From NCBI GenBank assembly GCA_029562975.1, contig JAKQTR010000030.1, positions 62,001 through 126,000 on the forward strand: a stretch of 64,000 nucleotides of DNA, given 5' to 3'. Positions 45,060-56,675 of this stretch are shown piece after piece. Within the stretch, counting starts at the first letter, position 1. Each line of letters begins with the position of its first letter. The stretch is from Acidobacteriota bacterium. GTDB taxonomy: Bacteria > Acidobacteriota > Vicinamibacteria > Vicinamibacterales > JAKQTR01. The notes beneath the pieces are model-generated. The model was not told the origin of the DNA. It saw only the letters and a list, made by a program, of their open reading frames with translations, and did no database searches. The position numbers and the translations under genes are program-made.

Positions 45060-45072
45060 CAAAACTTAACAA
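45057..45072. promoter_or_regulatory. Tandem direct repeat, candidate OmpR-family operator upstream of bamA
   Basis: TAACAA-AACT-TAACAA: two identical hexamers with a 10-bp start-to-start period, one helical turn, as bound by OmpR/CpxR-type dimers. It lies 149 bp before the bamA start, in an AT-rich spot at the end of the kinase gene. Confidence 0.5.
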
Positions 45073-45155
45073 ATGCGTTCCGAACAATCCGACAGAATGG
45101 GAGTCTGAACCACGAGAGGGTGCGGCGGGAACCTGTCTCCCTGCCTGATATCATA

Positions 45156-45172
45156 GACGGTCACGGACCGTC
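45156..45172. repeat. Hairpin in the bamA leader
   Basis: GACGGTC (45156-45162), ACG loop, GACCGTC (45166-45172), about 49 bp before the bamA start. Its function is unknown. Confidence 0.4.
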
Positions 45173-45220
45173 CGTTGTCTCGGGTAGCGCCTGCCTGAAG
45201 CGCGACGGAGCGCCCAATCT

Positions 45221-47689
45221 ATGACGTGCCTGGCATGGCTGGTGATTGCCTTCACCGGTCAGCAAGTCCCTGCGCCAACCGCGTTGCCGCCCCCGGACTC
45301 GCCTCCGCTGGTCCGGACGGTCGAGATCGCGTTCCCGACCCAGGGTAACGTCTCGGCCATCGATCCGGCGACTTACCTCTTCTACATCAAGACGATGCCG
45401 AGCCGGCCGTCGGCCGGGGTGTGGTCTCCCTACGACAGCGCGTCGGTGCTCGAGGACTTCAAGCGTCTCTGGGGCACGGGGTTCCTCGACAACATCTGGA
45501 TCGAAGTCAAGGACGTGCCCTACCCGAACGGGGTCGAGGGCAAGCACATCGTCTTCAACCTCGAGGAACGGCAGCGCGTGAAAATCGTCGACTACGCGGG
45601 CTCGAAAGCGATCGAGCAGTCGAAGATCGAGGAGAAGCTCCGCGAGGAGGGCCTCCAGCTCCGGGTCGATTCGTTCATCGACCCTGGCACCATCCGGCGG
45701 GTAGAGGGCCTCGTCCGGGGGATGCTGGCCGAGAAGGGGTACGAGTACGGCGAGGTGACGCATGCGATCCGGCCGATGGAGAGCGATCCCAAGCTCGTGA
45801 CCCTGACCTTCACCATCAACGAGGGGCCCAAGGTCCGCATCCGGCACGTGGAGTTCATCGGCAACAGGGCGGTGAGCGACCGGAAGCTCCGGAGGCGCCT
45901 GAAGTTCAACAAGGCGGAGTGGGGCCTGTCGTGGCTCACGGGCCGGGGGACGTACCAGGCCACGAAGCTCGAGGAGGATGCGGATCGGCTCACGGAGTAC
46001 TACCGCAACAACGGGTACGTGACCGCTCGGATCGGGCAGCCGACGCTGCGGACGATCGGGGACTCGAAGGACGGCAGGACGCGGTACGTGGCGCTGGAGG
46101 TTCCGGTTCAGGAGGGCGAGCGCTACCGGATCGGCACGGTGGCCTTCGACGGCAACACCGTGCTGAAGCCGGAAGCCCTGACGCAGCTCTTTCCGCTGAA
46201 GAAGGGCCGGTACTACGACGAGAGCCGCATCCGCAAGGCGCTCGACAAGGCCAGGGAGGCGTACGGCTCGGCCGGGTACTACGAGTTCACGGGGTACCCC
46301 GATCTGACGCCGCGCGAGCCGATGTCGCCCGACGAGGCGGCGCTGTCGCCGACGCCGCCCGCCCCTCCGACCGTGGACATCACGATGCGCCTGCAGGAGG
46401 GCAAGCAGTACTTCGTCCGCCGCATCGAGTTCACGGGGAACACGACGACGCGGGACCGGGTGATCCGGCGCGAACTGGCCTTCTACGAAGGCGGCGTGTT
46501 CAACGTCGAGGCCTTGAAGTACACGGTCAAACGGCTCAACCAGCTCGGGTACTTCAAGCCGGTCGAGGATCAGAAGAACATCAAGGTCGACAAGGCGACC
46601 GACGCGGACAACCAGGTGGACGTCACGCTGAAGTTCGAGGAGCAGAACCGCAACCAGCTCAACTTCGGTGCGGGCATGTCGCAGTACGACGGCTTCTTCG
46701 GCACCTTCGCGTACACGGCCGCGAACTTCCTGGGCCGCGGCGAGGGCGTGACGCTGGCGCTCCAGCGCGGGTCGCGGTCGAGCCTCTACCAGTTCAGCAT
46801 CAACGAGCCGTACCTCTTCGACCAGCCCATCAGCGCGTCGTTCGACCTCTACTCGCGGAAGAACAACTACTACACGGCCATCAACGTGGTCGGCTACAGC
46901 GAGGTGCGCGAGGGCGCGTCGCTGTCGATCGGGCGGCCGCTCCGGCGGTTCATGCACGGCTACCTGGGCTACAGCTACGAGGTCATTCAGATTGCGATCA
47001 GCAGCGACCTCTTGAAGGCGACGAGCGGATCGAGCCTCTACGGCATGCCGCTGTTCAGCTTCGGTCTCGACTCGGGGCGGCACACCGACAGCCGGATCAT
47101 GCCGGCGCTCTCGTACAACACGGTGGACCAGCCCCTCTTCCCGAGGTCGGGGCTGCGCCTCACGCTGAGCGGGTCCCTCGCCAGCGAGCAGCTGGGCGGA
47201 AGCTACAACTACGCGAAGCCCGAGGGCGAGGCGGTCTTCTACCTGCCCATCTCCCGGAGGACCTCGCTCGGGGTGCGGGCCCAGGGCGGCTGGCTGCGCC
47301 GCTACGGCACGACTCGGAACGTGCCGTACTACCTGCGCTACTTCCTCGGCGGGGAGACCCAGATCCGCGGCGTGGACATCCGCTCGGTCGGCCCGGTCGA
47401 CCAGTACCACCGCTCCCTCGGCGGCAACAAGTTCATGCTGTTCAACGCCGAGTACTCGTTCGACGTGATGAGCCAGGTCCGCTTCCTCCTCTTCCACGAC
47501 GCCGGCCAGGCGTTCGCCGAAGGAGAGCGCCTGGACGTCCGCAAGCTGCGCACGTCCACCGGCGCGGAGCTGCGCGTCATGGTCCCGATGCTCAACGTGC
47601 CGTTCCGGCTCATCTACGCGGTGAACCTCTACAAGGACATCTTCCAGCCGCGCTCCGCCTTCAAGTTCGCCGTGGGCACGACGTTCTAA
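45221..47689 (+). CDS. bamA: BamA/Omp85-family outer-membrane assembly protein
   Basis: 822 residues. After a short signal-like N-terminus come several POTRA domains (EEKLREEGLQLRVDSFIDPG, VRIRHVEFIGNRAVSDRKLR, YFVRRIEFTGNTTTRDRVIR), then a C-terminal beta-barrel (~460-822). The barrel has YFLGGETQIRG, the conserved G-x-R-G lid-lock type motif, and ends FKFAVGTTF with a terminal Phe, as expected for a barrel recognised by the Bam complex. It inserts beta-barrel proteins into the outer membrane. It could be a BamA paralogue since no bam or lipid A genes adjoin it. The next lipoprotein gene starts 19 bp downstream. Confidence 0.88.
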   Translation: MTCLAWLVIAFTGQQVPAPTALPPPDSPPLVRTVEIAFPTQGNVSAIDPATYLFYIKTMPSRPSAGVWSPYDSASVLEDFKRLWGTGFLDNIWIEVKDVPYPNGVEGKHIVFNLEERQRVKIVDYAGSKAIEQSKIEEKLREEGLQLRVDSFIDPGTIRRVEGLVRGMLAEKGYEYGEVTHAIRPMESDPKLVTLTFTINEGPKVRIRHVEFIGNRAVSDRKLRRRLKFNKAEWGLSWLTGRGTYQATKLEEDADRLTEYYRNNGYVTARIGQPTLRTIGDSKDGRTRYVALEVPVQEGERYRIGTVAFDGNTVLKPEALTQLFPLKKGRYYDESRIRKALDKAREAYGSAGYYEFTGYPDLTPREPMSPDEAALSPTPPAPPTVDITMRLQEGKQYFVRRIEFTGNTTTRDRVIRRELAFYEGGVFNVEALKYTVKRLNQLGYFKPVEDQKNIKVDKATDADNQVDVTLKFEEQNRNQLNFGAGMSQYDGFFGTFAYTAANFLGRGEGVTLALQRGSRSSLYQFSINEPYLFDQPISASFDLYSRKNNYYTAINVVGYSEVREGASLSIGRPLRRFMHGYLGYSYEVIQIAISSDLLKATSGSSLYGMPLFSFGLDSGRHTDSRIMPALSYNTVDQPLFPRSGLRLTLSGSLASEQLGGSYNYAKPEGEAVFYLPISRRTSLGVRAQGGWLRRYGTTRNVPYYLRYFLGGETQIRGVDIRSVGPVDQYHRSLGGNKFMLFNAEYSFDVMSQVRFLLFHDAGQAFAEGERLDVRKLRTSTGAELRVMVPMLNVPFRLIYAVNLYKDIFQPRSAFKFAVGTTF

Positions 47690-47708
47690 TCCTCAAGGAG
47701 TAAGTCAG

Positions 47709-48287
47709 ATGCGGAAGTTCGCGTATCTCCTGTGGCTGCCGTTCCTCGTCGGGGCCGTCCTCGGCATCGGCGCGTGCCAGTCTGCGACGGCCGATGACGA
47801 CGAGTCCCTCAACGTGGACGACTTCGTGGATGCCGTCGTCACGCCCAACCCCGTGAGCGCCGAGCCCGCGACCGACGGGAAGACCTACCGCGTCGTCAGA
47901 GGCAACAACCAACCCGACGAGATCCTGCTCTTCGACTGGAAGACGACGTTCGGGCTGACGGTGTCGATCAACAAGAACGCCACGGACAAGGACGTGGATC
48001 TGAACTTCCCGGTCGAGATCGTCTCGACGGCGGTCAAAGTCGAGCAGGCGTCGGGCGGCATCATCACGCCGCCGACGGGCGGCGAGACCGAGCACTACGA
48101 CTCGGTGCTGAGCGGCGCGACCGGGAACAAGATCTCCGCGGTGGGCGGCAGCGTCTCGATGAACTTCGAGGTGTGGTACGACCTGCCGAGCCTCAAGAAA
48201 GAGGCCGCGATCACCATCACGCTCAACCTCAAGGACGACGGCGGCAAGACCTTCGCGAAGATGATCAAGGTCAACGTCGCCCCGTAG
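47709..48287 (+). CDS. Hypothetical lipoprotein cotranscribed with bamA
   Basis: 192 residues. The N-terminus MRKFAYLLWLPFLVGAVLGI continues to a lipobox ending at C23. The mature protein is acidic at first (TADDDESLNVDDFVD), then beta-rich with Thr/Val/Lys alternation, likely an Ig-like sandwich. AGGAG at 47696-47700 precedes the ATG. I recognise no family. The 19-bp spacing to the Omp85 gene suggests it may be a partner lipoprotein in barrel assembly or an envelope stress target. A strong hairpin terminator follows. Confidence 0.7.
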   Translation: MRKFAYLLWLPFLVGAVLGIGACQSATADDDESLNVDDFVDAVVTPNPVSAEPATDGKTYRVVRGNNQPDEILLFDWKTTFGLTVSINKNATDKDVDLNFPVEIVSTAVKVEQASGGIITPPTGGETEHYDSVLSGATGNKISAVGGSVSMNFEVWYDLPSLKKEAAITITLNLKDDGGKTFAKMIKVNVAP

Positions 48288-48310
48288 GCGACGGGCCCGC
48301 GCGCGCCGCG

Positions 48311-48334
48311 AGGGCCGGCCGTCAGGCCGGCCCT
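48311..48334. terminator. Strong bidirectional terminator hairpin
   Basis: AGGGCCGGCC (48311-48320), GTCA loop, GGCCGGCCCT (48325-48334): a perfect 10-bp stem with a tetraloop between the convergent lipoprotein and gatD genes, directly abutting the gatD stop codon. Confidence 0.8.
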
Positions 48335-49759
48335 TCACTTCCAGTGCCGCTGGACGAACGCCTCGACCTCGGGCAGGCCCCCCTGCAGGATCAAGTAGCC
48401 GTTGTGGGGCTCCCGAGGCGTGATCTCGTGGTTGACGGCCGTCTGCATCATCTCCCGGATCCGCGCCGGGTCCTCTGTCTGGCCGAGCACCCACGCCAGC
48501 TTCATGTAGGCCGTCTCGGGCAGCATGTTGTCCAGGGGGATGATCCCCAGGTCGAGCAGGTCGCGGCCGGTGTCGTAGACGTACATCTGCGCGAATCCCC
48601 AGAGCGTCTGGACCGTCATCACGACCGTCATGCCGCGCGCCACCGCCCGCCGGATGGCCGGGTAGAGGGGCTTGTTCACGTGGCCGAGGCCCGTCCCGGC
48701 AATGACCAGCCCGCGGTACCCGAGCCCGGACAGGCTGTCGATGATGTCCGGGTTGAAGTTCGGGTAGTAGTACTGGATCGTCACCTTCTCCTCGAACACC
48801 GGCGTGATGACCGGGCGCCGCGACGGGTCGCGCCTCAGGACGTCCTGCGTCAGGTACGTGAAGTGGCCGCCGTCCTCCCTGGCGTAGCGGCTCACCGTCG
48901 CGAGCGGCGTGGCGCCCACCGTTCGGAACGTCGAGCGGTAGCTGGAGTGCATCTTGCGGCAGCGCGTCCCGCGGTGCAGCAGGTCGTAGTTGTCCGAGGT
49001 CGGGCCGAACATGCAGAGCATCACCTCCGCGATGTCGCACTCCGCCGCGGTGCGGACCGCGTTCATCAGGTTCAGCGCCGCGTCAGACGAGGGGCGGTCC
49101 GATGACCGCTGGCTGCCTACGAGGACGATGGGCACGGGCGACTGCTGGACCATGAAGCTCAGGATCGCGCCCGTGTGCGCCATCGTGTCGGTCCCGTGGC
49201 CGATCACGATGCCGTCGGCGCCCTGCTCGATTTCCTCGCCAATCGCGACGGCGAGGGCCTTGTACTGCTCCGGCCCCATGTTCTCGCTGAACACGCCGAA
49301 CAGCCGCTTCGTCTTCAGGTTCGCGATGTCCGCCAGCTCCGGCACCGCCCCGTACAGCTCGCCCGGCGTGAACGCCGGAATGACCGCGCCCGTCCGGTAG
49401 TCGAGGCGGCTCGCGATGGTGCCGCCGGTGCCGAGGAGCGTGACGTTCTTCTTGCGCGGATCGAACGGGAAGTCCTTCTCCGGGATCTTGTAGACGGCCC
49501 GCCGGTAACCCGTTTCGACGGCCCGCACCACGCGGCTCGCGGCCACGCCGACGTTGTAGCCGTTGAACAGCTTGATCACGATGTGCAAGTCGTCGCAGGT
49601 CTCGTTGCGAGGGAGGATGACGCCGGCGAAGATCGACCCGTCGTCGTTCGTGACTTCGACCTCGCTCCAGACGCCGACCCCGAACCGGTCGAGGACCGCC
49701 ATGGCCGGGCCGCGATACCCCTGGAGGCGATCGGGCCGCTCGGTCGTGTCCGGATTCAT
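48335..49759 (-). CDS. gatD: Glu-tRNA(Gln) amidotransferase subunit D (archaeal type)
   Basis: 474 residues. An N-terminal ~95-residue SH3-like domain precedes the L-asparaginase-like domain with VTLLGTGGTIASRLD (T111, T114) and VIGHGTDTMAHTGAIL (T190, D191), the glutamine/asparagine amidohydrolase active-site signatures. The extended N-terminus and MHSSYRSTFRTVGATPLA region match GatD rather than plain asparaginase. GatD releases ammonia that GatE uses to convert Glu-tRNA(Gln) to Gln-tRNA(Gln). Its start overlaps the gatE stop by 4 bp. GatDE is normally an archaeal system. Confidence 0.9.
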   Translation of the reverse strand: MNPDTTERPDRLQGYRGPAMAVLDRFGVGVWSEVEVTNDDGSIFAGVILPRNETCDDLHIVIKLFNGYNVGVAASRVVRAVETGYRRAVYKIPEKDFPFDPRKKNVTLLGTGGTIASRLDYRTGAVIPAFTPGELYGAVPELADIANLKTKRLFGVFSENMGPEQYKALAVAIGEEIEQGADGIVIGHGTDTMAHTGAILSFMVQQSPVPIVLVGSQRSSDRPSSDAALNLMNAVRTAAECDIAEVMLCMFGPTSDNYDLLHRGTRCRKMHSSYRSTFRTVGATPLATVSRYAREDGGHFTYLTQDVLRRDPSRRPVITPVFEEKVTIQYYYPNFNPDIIDSLSGLGYRGLVIAGTGLGHVNKPLYPAIRRAVARGMTVVMTVQTLWGFAQMYVYDTGRDLLDLGIIPLDNMLPETAYMKLAWVLGQTEDPARIREMMQTAVNHEITPREPHNGYLILQGGLPEVEAFVQRHWK

Positions 49760-51672
49760 CGCCCCGCCTCCGCGGCCAGCCAGGCCGCGACCTCGCGTGC
49801 CGGGGCCCGGCCCTTCAGCGCGCGCACGGCGCGCCCCGTGAGCCAGCGCAGCCGTCTGGCCGCCGCGTCACCGACGCCGGTCGCCGCACCAGCGCCCGCG
49901 ACCAGCTCCCTGAGTTCTCGCAGCCACAGTTCCCGCGGCGCGAGCCAGGCGCCCTCGGCCGACGCGGCGGCCTCGGCAGTGAGCCCGTCGGCGGCCACGC
50001 GCGACGCCACGGCGGCGATGGCCTCCCTGGCGATCCGGCCCGAGGCGTAGAGATCGAACACCGCGGCCCACTCGGCCGCGCCCAGCCGTCCCACCGGAAC
50101 GCCCCTCCGCGCGAGGGCCTTCGCGCGCTGGCCGATCTCGACGGCCGCCGTCAGGCCGTCGACGCCCGTCGACTCGACGACAGCGTCCACGATGTCGGCG
50201 CCCCCGCGGCGGATGAGGAACTCCGACGTCTCGGCCGGGACCCGCCAGCCGGCGTAGCGCTCGAGGCGGGTCCAGGGCGGCGGCTTCAAGCCGGCCCTGA
50301 TCGCCGCGACCCGCTCGGCCGTCACGCGTGTCGGCGGCGAATCCGTGTCCGGGTACATGCGGTCCGGTCCAGGCAGGATCCGCTCGAAGGTCGTGTAGCC
50401 GCCGGGCAGCGCCTGCCGCGTCTCTTTCGGCACGCCGGCCGTGGCGTCAGCGAAGCGCAGCCGGATTTCCTCCGCGGCCGTCCGCACATCGTCCTCCGGG
50501 CCGAAGACGATGAACACTTCGTCGGACGCGCCCACGTCCGCGCGCCGCCTGACCCGATCGAGCACCTGGTTGCGCCCCTGGAACTGGGGGAAGTCCGCCC
50601 CGGAGAACACGATGGGCGCCTCGTCGAGGCAGGCGATGACGCGGATGCGGCCCGACAACTCGTCGAGGAAGGTCGTGTCGGGCTGCGTCGGGTGCTGCGC
50701 CAGCCCCGCCGCGCCTGACACCCGCACCGCGTGAACGCGCCCGCCCGACTGCAGGGCCCGCCGGATGAAGCCCAGGTCCGCTCCCGACCAGATGTCGGAC
50801 ACGTCGGCCGCCGTGACGCGGATCGCGTCCGGGGCCGACAGGCCGCGCCGGCGAAGCTCGCTGCGGAGCCTGAGCAGGTTGCACTGCCGGACGGCCTCGT
50901 TGTGCACGAGCCTGGCGGCCAGTGGCGCGCGCGGCACTCCCTTGATCTCAACGCGAGATCCTCCGCGGACCGACACGTTCACGTCCTGGCGGCTGGCGCC
51001 GATGCCCGTCCGCACGCGCCGCGTCGACCGCGCCGTCAGCCCGCAGAGCACAATGGCGGCGCGGACCTCTCCGGGCGTCCGCAAGTCGGGCGCGGTCACG
51101 GTTTCGGTGAGCGGCATGCCCAGCCGGTCGGTCCGCCAGACGATGCGATGCCCCTTGTCGGACACCTCCCGGCAGGAGTCCTCCTCCACGCTGACGTGGG
51201 TGACCGCCAGGCGGCGGCCCTTGAACGGCAGCCAGCCGTTCACCCCGACGATGGCGGTCCGCTGGAACCCGGTGGGAATCGACCCGTCGAGGTACTGCTT
51301 CCGTGCGATGTGCACCTCGTCGATGATGTCCATGTGCATCATCAGGCAGAGCTCGATGGCGATGTCGATGGCCTCCTGGTTCACGAGGAACGGCGGCGTG
51401 TCGTCCATCTCGTAGGTGCAGACGTTCAGATGGTTCAGGAGATAGATGATCTCCTTCTTCGTCTTGAACTCCATGAGCGCGGTGCCGTCGTACTCGCCCA
51501 GCTCAGAGAGCGTCGGGCGCATGTGCCGCAGCACCTCGCCGTCGTGCTCGCGCGTGTAGAGCCCGCCGGGGCAGCGGCAGAAGAGCTTGTGGGCGGTGAG
51601 CAGCTGCTGGTGCACTTCGAGGCCCGACATGAAGCCCACCGCCTCGTAGTCGAGTGGCTCGATCATCGGCAT
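49756..51672 (-). CDS. gatE: Glu-tRNA(Gln) amidotransferase subunit E (archaeal type)
   Basis: 638 residues. The GatB-like kinase/amidotransferase cradle starts with GFMSGLEVHQQLLTAHKLFC and has GSIPTGFQRTAIVGVNGWL, MPLTETVTAPDL and RQDVNVSVRGGSRVEIKGV. Between ~300 and 410 lies an inserted AspRS-like GAD domain (ELSGRIRVIACLDEAPIVFS), present in GatE and absent from bacterial GatB. The C-terminal YqeY-like helical tail binds tRNA. It phosphorylates and amidates Glu-tRNA(Gln). M4 is an alternative start. It is cotranscribed with gatD (ATGA overlap). A heptamer array lies just upstream. Confidence 0.92.
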   Translation of the reverse strand: MPMIEPLDYEAVGFMSGLEVHQQLLTAHKLFCRCPGGLYTREHDGEVLRHMRPTLSELGEYDGTALMEFKTKKEIIYLLNHLNVCTYEMDDTPPFLVNQEAIDIAIELCLMMHMDIIDEVHIARKQYLDGSIPTGFQRTAIVGVNGWLPFKGRRLAVTHVSVEEDSCREVSDKGHRIVWRTDRLGMPLTETVTAPDLRTPGEVRAAIVLCGLTARSTRRVRTGIGASRQDVNVSVRGGSRVEIKGVPRAPLAARLVHNEAVRQCNLLRLRSELRRRGLSAPDAIRVTAADVSDIWSGADLGFIRRALQSGGRVHAVRVSGAAGLAQHPTQPDTTFLDELSGRIRVIACLDEAPIVFSGADFPQFQGRNQVLDRVRRRADVGASDEVFIVFGPEDDVRTAAEEIRLRFADATAGVPKETRQALPGGYTTFERILPGPDRMYPDTDSPPTRVTAERVAAIRAGLKPPPWTRLERYAGWRVPAETSEFLIRRGGADIVDAVVESTGVDGLTAAVEIGQRAKALARRGVPVGRLGAAEWAAVFDLYASGRIAREAIAAVASRVAADGLTAEAAASAEGAWLAPRELWLRELRELVAGAGAATGVGDAAARRLRWLTGRAVRALKGRAPAREVAAWLAAEAGR

Positions 51673-51722
51673 CCTTCCGCGCCGCGCACGTCGTGCGTCG
51701 TCCGGGGGGAGGCAGGCATCTG

Positions 51723-51813
51723 TCTTCTGGATCTTGGATTCCTGATTCTGTCTTCTGAATTCCGGGTTCTGGATTCCTGCTTCCTGCTTCCTGCTTCCTG
51801 CTTCCTGCTTCCT
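51723..51813. repeat. Thirteen consecutive degenerate heptamers
   Basis: 91 bp = 13 units of 7 bp with no spacer: TCTTCTG, GATCTTG, GATTCCT, GATTCTG, TCTTCTG, AATTCCG, GGTTCTG, GATTCCT, then five identical GCTTCCT. It fills the gap between the SDR stop (51814) and gatE start, so on the mRNA strand it reads as a purine-rich GGAAGCA-type repeat. Confidence 0.85.
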
Positions 51814-52593
51814 TCAGATCATCGATCTCGACTGGCAGCCGTCGACGACGATGCTCGCGCCGCTCACCCAGCTGGCCCGAGGCGACGCCAGGAACGCGAC
51901 CACGGCCCCGACTTCCTCCGGCCGGCCGAACCGTCCGAACGGCAGTTCCCGGCGCACGAACTCGGCGATGCCTTCGGGATCCGCCTGCTGGCGCTTCCAC
52001 CACGACCCGCCCGGGAAGAGGATCGAGCCTGGTGCGATGCTGTTCACGCGGATGTTGTCGCCCGCGAGCTGCTGCGCGAGCGACTTGGCCAGGCTGATCT
52101 CGGCGGCCTTCACCGCGTTGTAGGTCATGCGGCCGCCGGTTTCGCGGCCGAAGATCGAGGCGATCATGAGGATCACGCCGCCGCCCCTGGCCCGCAGGTG
52201 CGGCACGGCGAGCCGCGACGCGCGAACCGCAGGCATCAGCGTCTGGTCCACCGCCTCCTGCCACTCAGCGTCCGTCGTGGCCAGCAGGTCGCCGCCGCGC
52301 GCGAGGCCGACGTTGTTCACCAGGATGTCGAGGCCGCCGAAGCGTGCCGCCGCGCCGTCGATGACGGCTCGGACGCCGGCCTCGGTGGACACGTCGGCCT
52401 GGATGGCGGCGATGCGCGCGGGGCTGCCGCACGAAGCGCGCAGCTCCGCGGCCGCCTCGTCCAGCCGGCCTGCGGTCCGCCCGCAGATGACCACGCGGCA
52501 CCCTTCATCGGCGAGGGCGCGGGCGCTGGCGAAGCCGAGGCCGCGGCTCGATCCCGTGATGACGGCGACCTTGTCGGTGAGTTCGAGGTTCAT
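51814..52593 (-). CDS. Short-chain dehydrogenase/reductase
   Basis: 259 residues. Rossmann motif TGSSRGLG (13-20), NNVG (93-96), catalytic Ser146, Tyr158 and Lys162 (YNAVK), and the C-terminal ASWVSGASIVVDGCQ typical of classical SDRs. An NAD(P)-dependent oxidoreductase; the substrate is unknown, although 3-oxoacyl reductase-like members look the same. It lies between the alpha/beta hydrolase and gatE on the same strand and may be cotranscribed with them. Confidence 0.93.
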   Translation of the reverse strand: MNLELTDKVAVITGSSRGLGFASARALADEGCRVVICGRTAGRLDEAAAELRASCGSPARIAAIQADVSTEAGVRAVIDGAAARFGGLDILVNNVGLARGGDLLATTDAEWQEAVDQTLMPAVRASRLAVPHLRARGGGVILMIASIFGRETGGRMTYNAVKAAEISLAKSLAQQLAGDNIRVNSIAPGSILFPGGSWWKRQQADPEGIAEFVRRELPFGRFGRPEEVGAVVAFLASPRASWVSGASIVVDGCQSRSMI

Positions 52594-52629
52594 GGTCGGG
52601 GTTCGGGTTTCGGGGTCAGGCGCGCAGCC

Positions 52630-53481
52630 TCACGCGCTCGAACGCTCAATGGCCTGCAGCCAGGCGAGCATCGCGCCGTTGAACGATTCCGGGGCCTCCA
52701 GGTTCGGAAGATGCCCCGCCCCGGGGATCGTCTCGAGCGCAGCGCCTGGAGCCAGGGCCGCCAGCGCCGCGCCGTCGGCAGGGGGCGTCAGGACGTCCTC
52801 CTCGCCGACCACGACGGTCACCGGGCCGCGAAACGCGGCAAGGTCGGCCGACGAATCCGGCCGGAACATCATCCTTGTCACGGCGTAGCCGACGCCGGTT
52901 GCCGTCAGGCCTTCCATCATGCGCTCGACGCCCGCGACCACGTCGGGCCTGTGGGCGCGGGAGCTGCTGCCGATCAGCTTCGCCCGCATGTCCGCGCCCA
53001 CGGCCGCCGGGCCGTCGCGCTCGAGGCGCTCCAGGGCCGCGAGCCGTCCGGATCGGGCGGCCTCGCTGTCGGCCCCCGCGCGCGTGGCCGCCAGCAGCAG
53101 GCCGGCAACGCGCCGGGGAAACAGCCGGAGGGCCGCCAGCGCCACGTACCCCCCGAGCGAACAGCCGCACAGCGCGGCTCGCTCTGCGCCAATCGCGTCC
53201 AGCAGGACGCCGATGTCCGCCGCGTAGTCCTCGATGCGCGCGCGAGCGCGGCCGGCCGGCGCTTCGCCGTCCGGGTCGGACAGCCCGAACCCCCTGTAGT
53301 CCGGCGCGGCGCCTGCCCAGCCGGGCGGAAGGGCCGCCAGCTGCGGCCGCCACATCTCGGCGCTCAGCGGAAACGCGTGCAGGAAGACGACCAGGCGCGC
53401 TGGGTCCGGGTCTCCGGCGCGCAGGAAGCTCAGGGCTCGGCCGCCCGCGGAGCAGCAGCGGCGGTCGGGTGGGGAGGACAT
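52630..53481 (-). CDS. Alpha/beta hydrolase
   Basis: 283 residues. The oxyanion-hole region is VVFLHAFPLSAEMW (~31-44), the nucleophile elbow GCSLGG with S108, and the late GAGHLPNLEAPESFN supplies the catalytic His; an Asp is available in VGEEDVLTPP. It resembles 3-oxoadipate enol-lactonase/haloperoxidase-like esterases. It precedes the SDR gene by about 36 bp on the same strand. The natural substrate cannot be told. Confidence 0.9.
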   Translation of the reverse strand: MSSPPDRRCCSAGGRALSFLRAGDPDPARLVVFLHAFPLSAEMWRPQLAALPPGWAGAAPDYRGFGLSDPDGEAPAGRARARIEDYAADIGVLLDAIGAERAALCGCSLGGYVALAALRLFPRRVAGLLLAATRAGADSEAARSGRLAALERLERDGPAAVGADMRAKLIGSSSRAHRPDVVAGVERMMEGLTATGVGYAVTRMMFRPDSSADLAAFRGPVTVVVGEEDVLTPPADGAALAALAPGAALETIPGAGHLPNLEAPESFNGAMLAWLQAIERSSA

Positions 53482-53560
53482 GAGGCGATCATACCCGGGG
53501 CGCGGGGGGCGGGGCTCTGGATTCCGGCGCTCTCGCCTCCTGTTCCTCCCGCCCCTTCCC

Positions 53561-56359
<2,799 letters not shown>

Positions 56360-56635
56360 GCCGCCTCCGCCGCCACAGCGCGTCCGGGCCCCTCAGGCGC
56401 GCCGAGCCGACCGATAACCGTGTGCGAAACGACGAGTCCCCCGCCCGAGCCGCAGAACGCGATCCCGCGTTCCAGAGACAGCGCAGCCGCCAGCCAGCCG
56501 GCCCATGACCCGCATTGCCAGGTTCGCTCGTGGCGCTGGGCTCCGGCCGACCTCGTGACGAATCGTGGAAACTCGAGCTGCGAAGCTTGGCGAGAAGCTG
56601 GGAGGTTCTCGTCGTAGCTAATCCGTAACGAGGGC

Positions 56636-56667
56636 ATAATATGCGCCGATCACCCCCGGCGTGTCAA
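56636..56667 (-). promoter_or_regulatory. Candidate nrdJ promoter
   Basis: On the minus strand a perfect -35 TTGACA (56662-56667) is followed by overlapping -10-like hexamers, CATATT (56638-56643, 18-bp spacer) or TATTAT (56636-56641, 20-bp spacer). It lies directly downstream of the NrdR boxes. Confidence 0.55.
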
Positions 56668-56675
56668 GTGCAAAC

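Noticed and set aside
51723-51813. CRISPR array
   Set aside because: The units are contiguous 7-mers with no spacers, and no cas gene is nearby.
56360-56630. Cobalamin riboswitch in the nrdJ leader
   Set aside because: I looked for the B12-box core and the conserved kissing-loop sequences on the minus strand and did not find them; only a covariance search could settle it.
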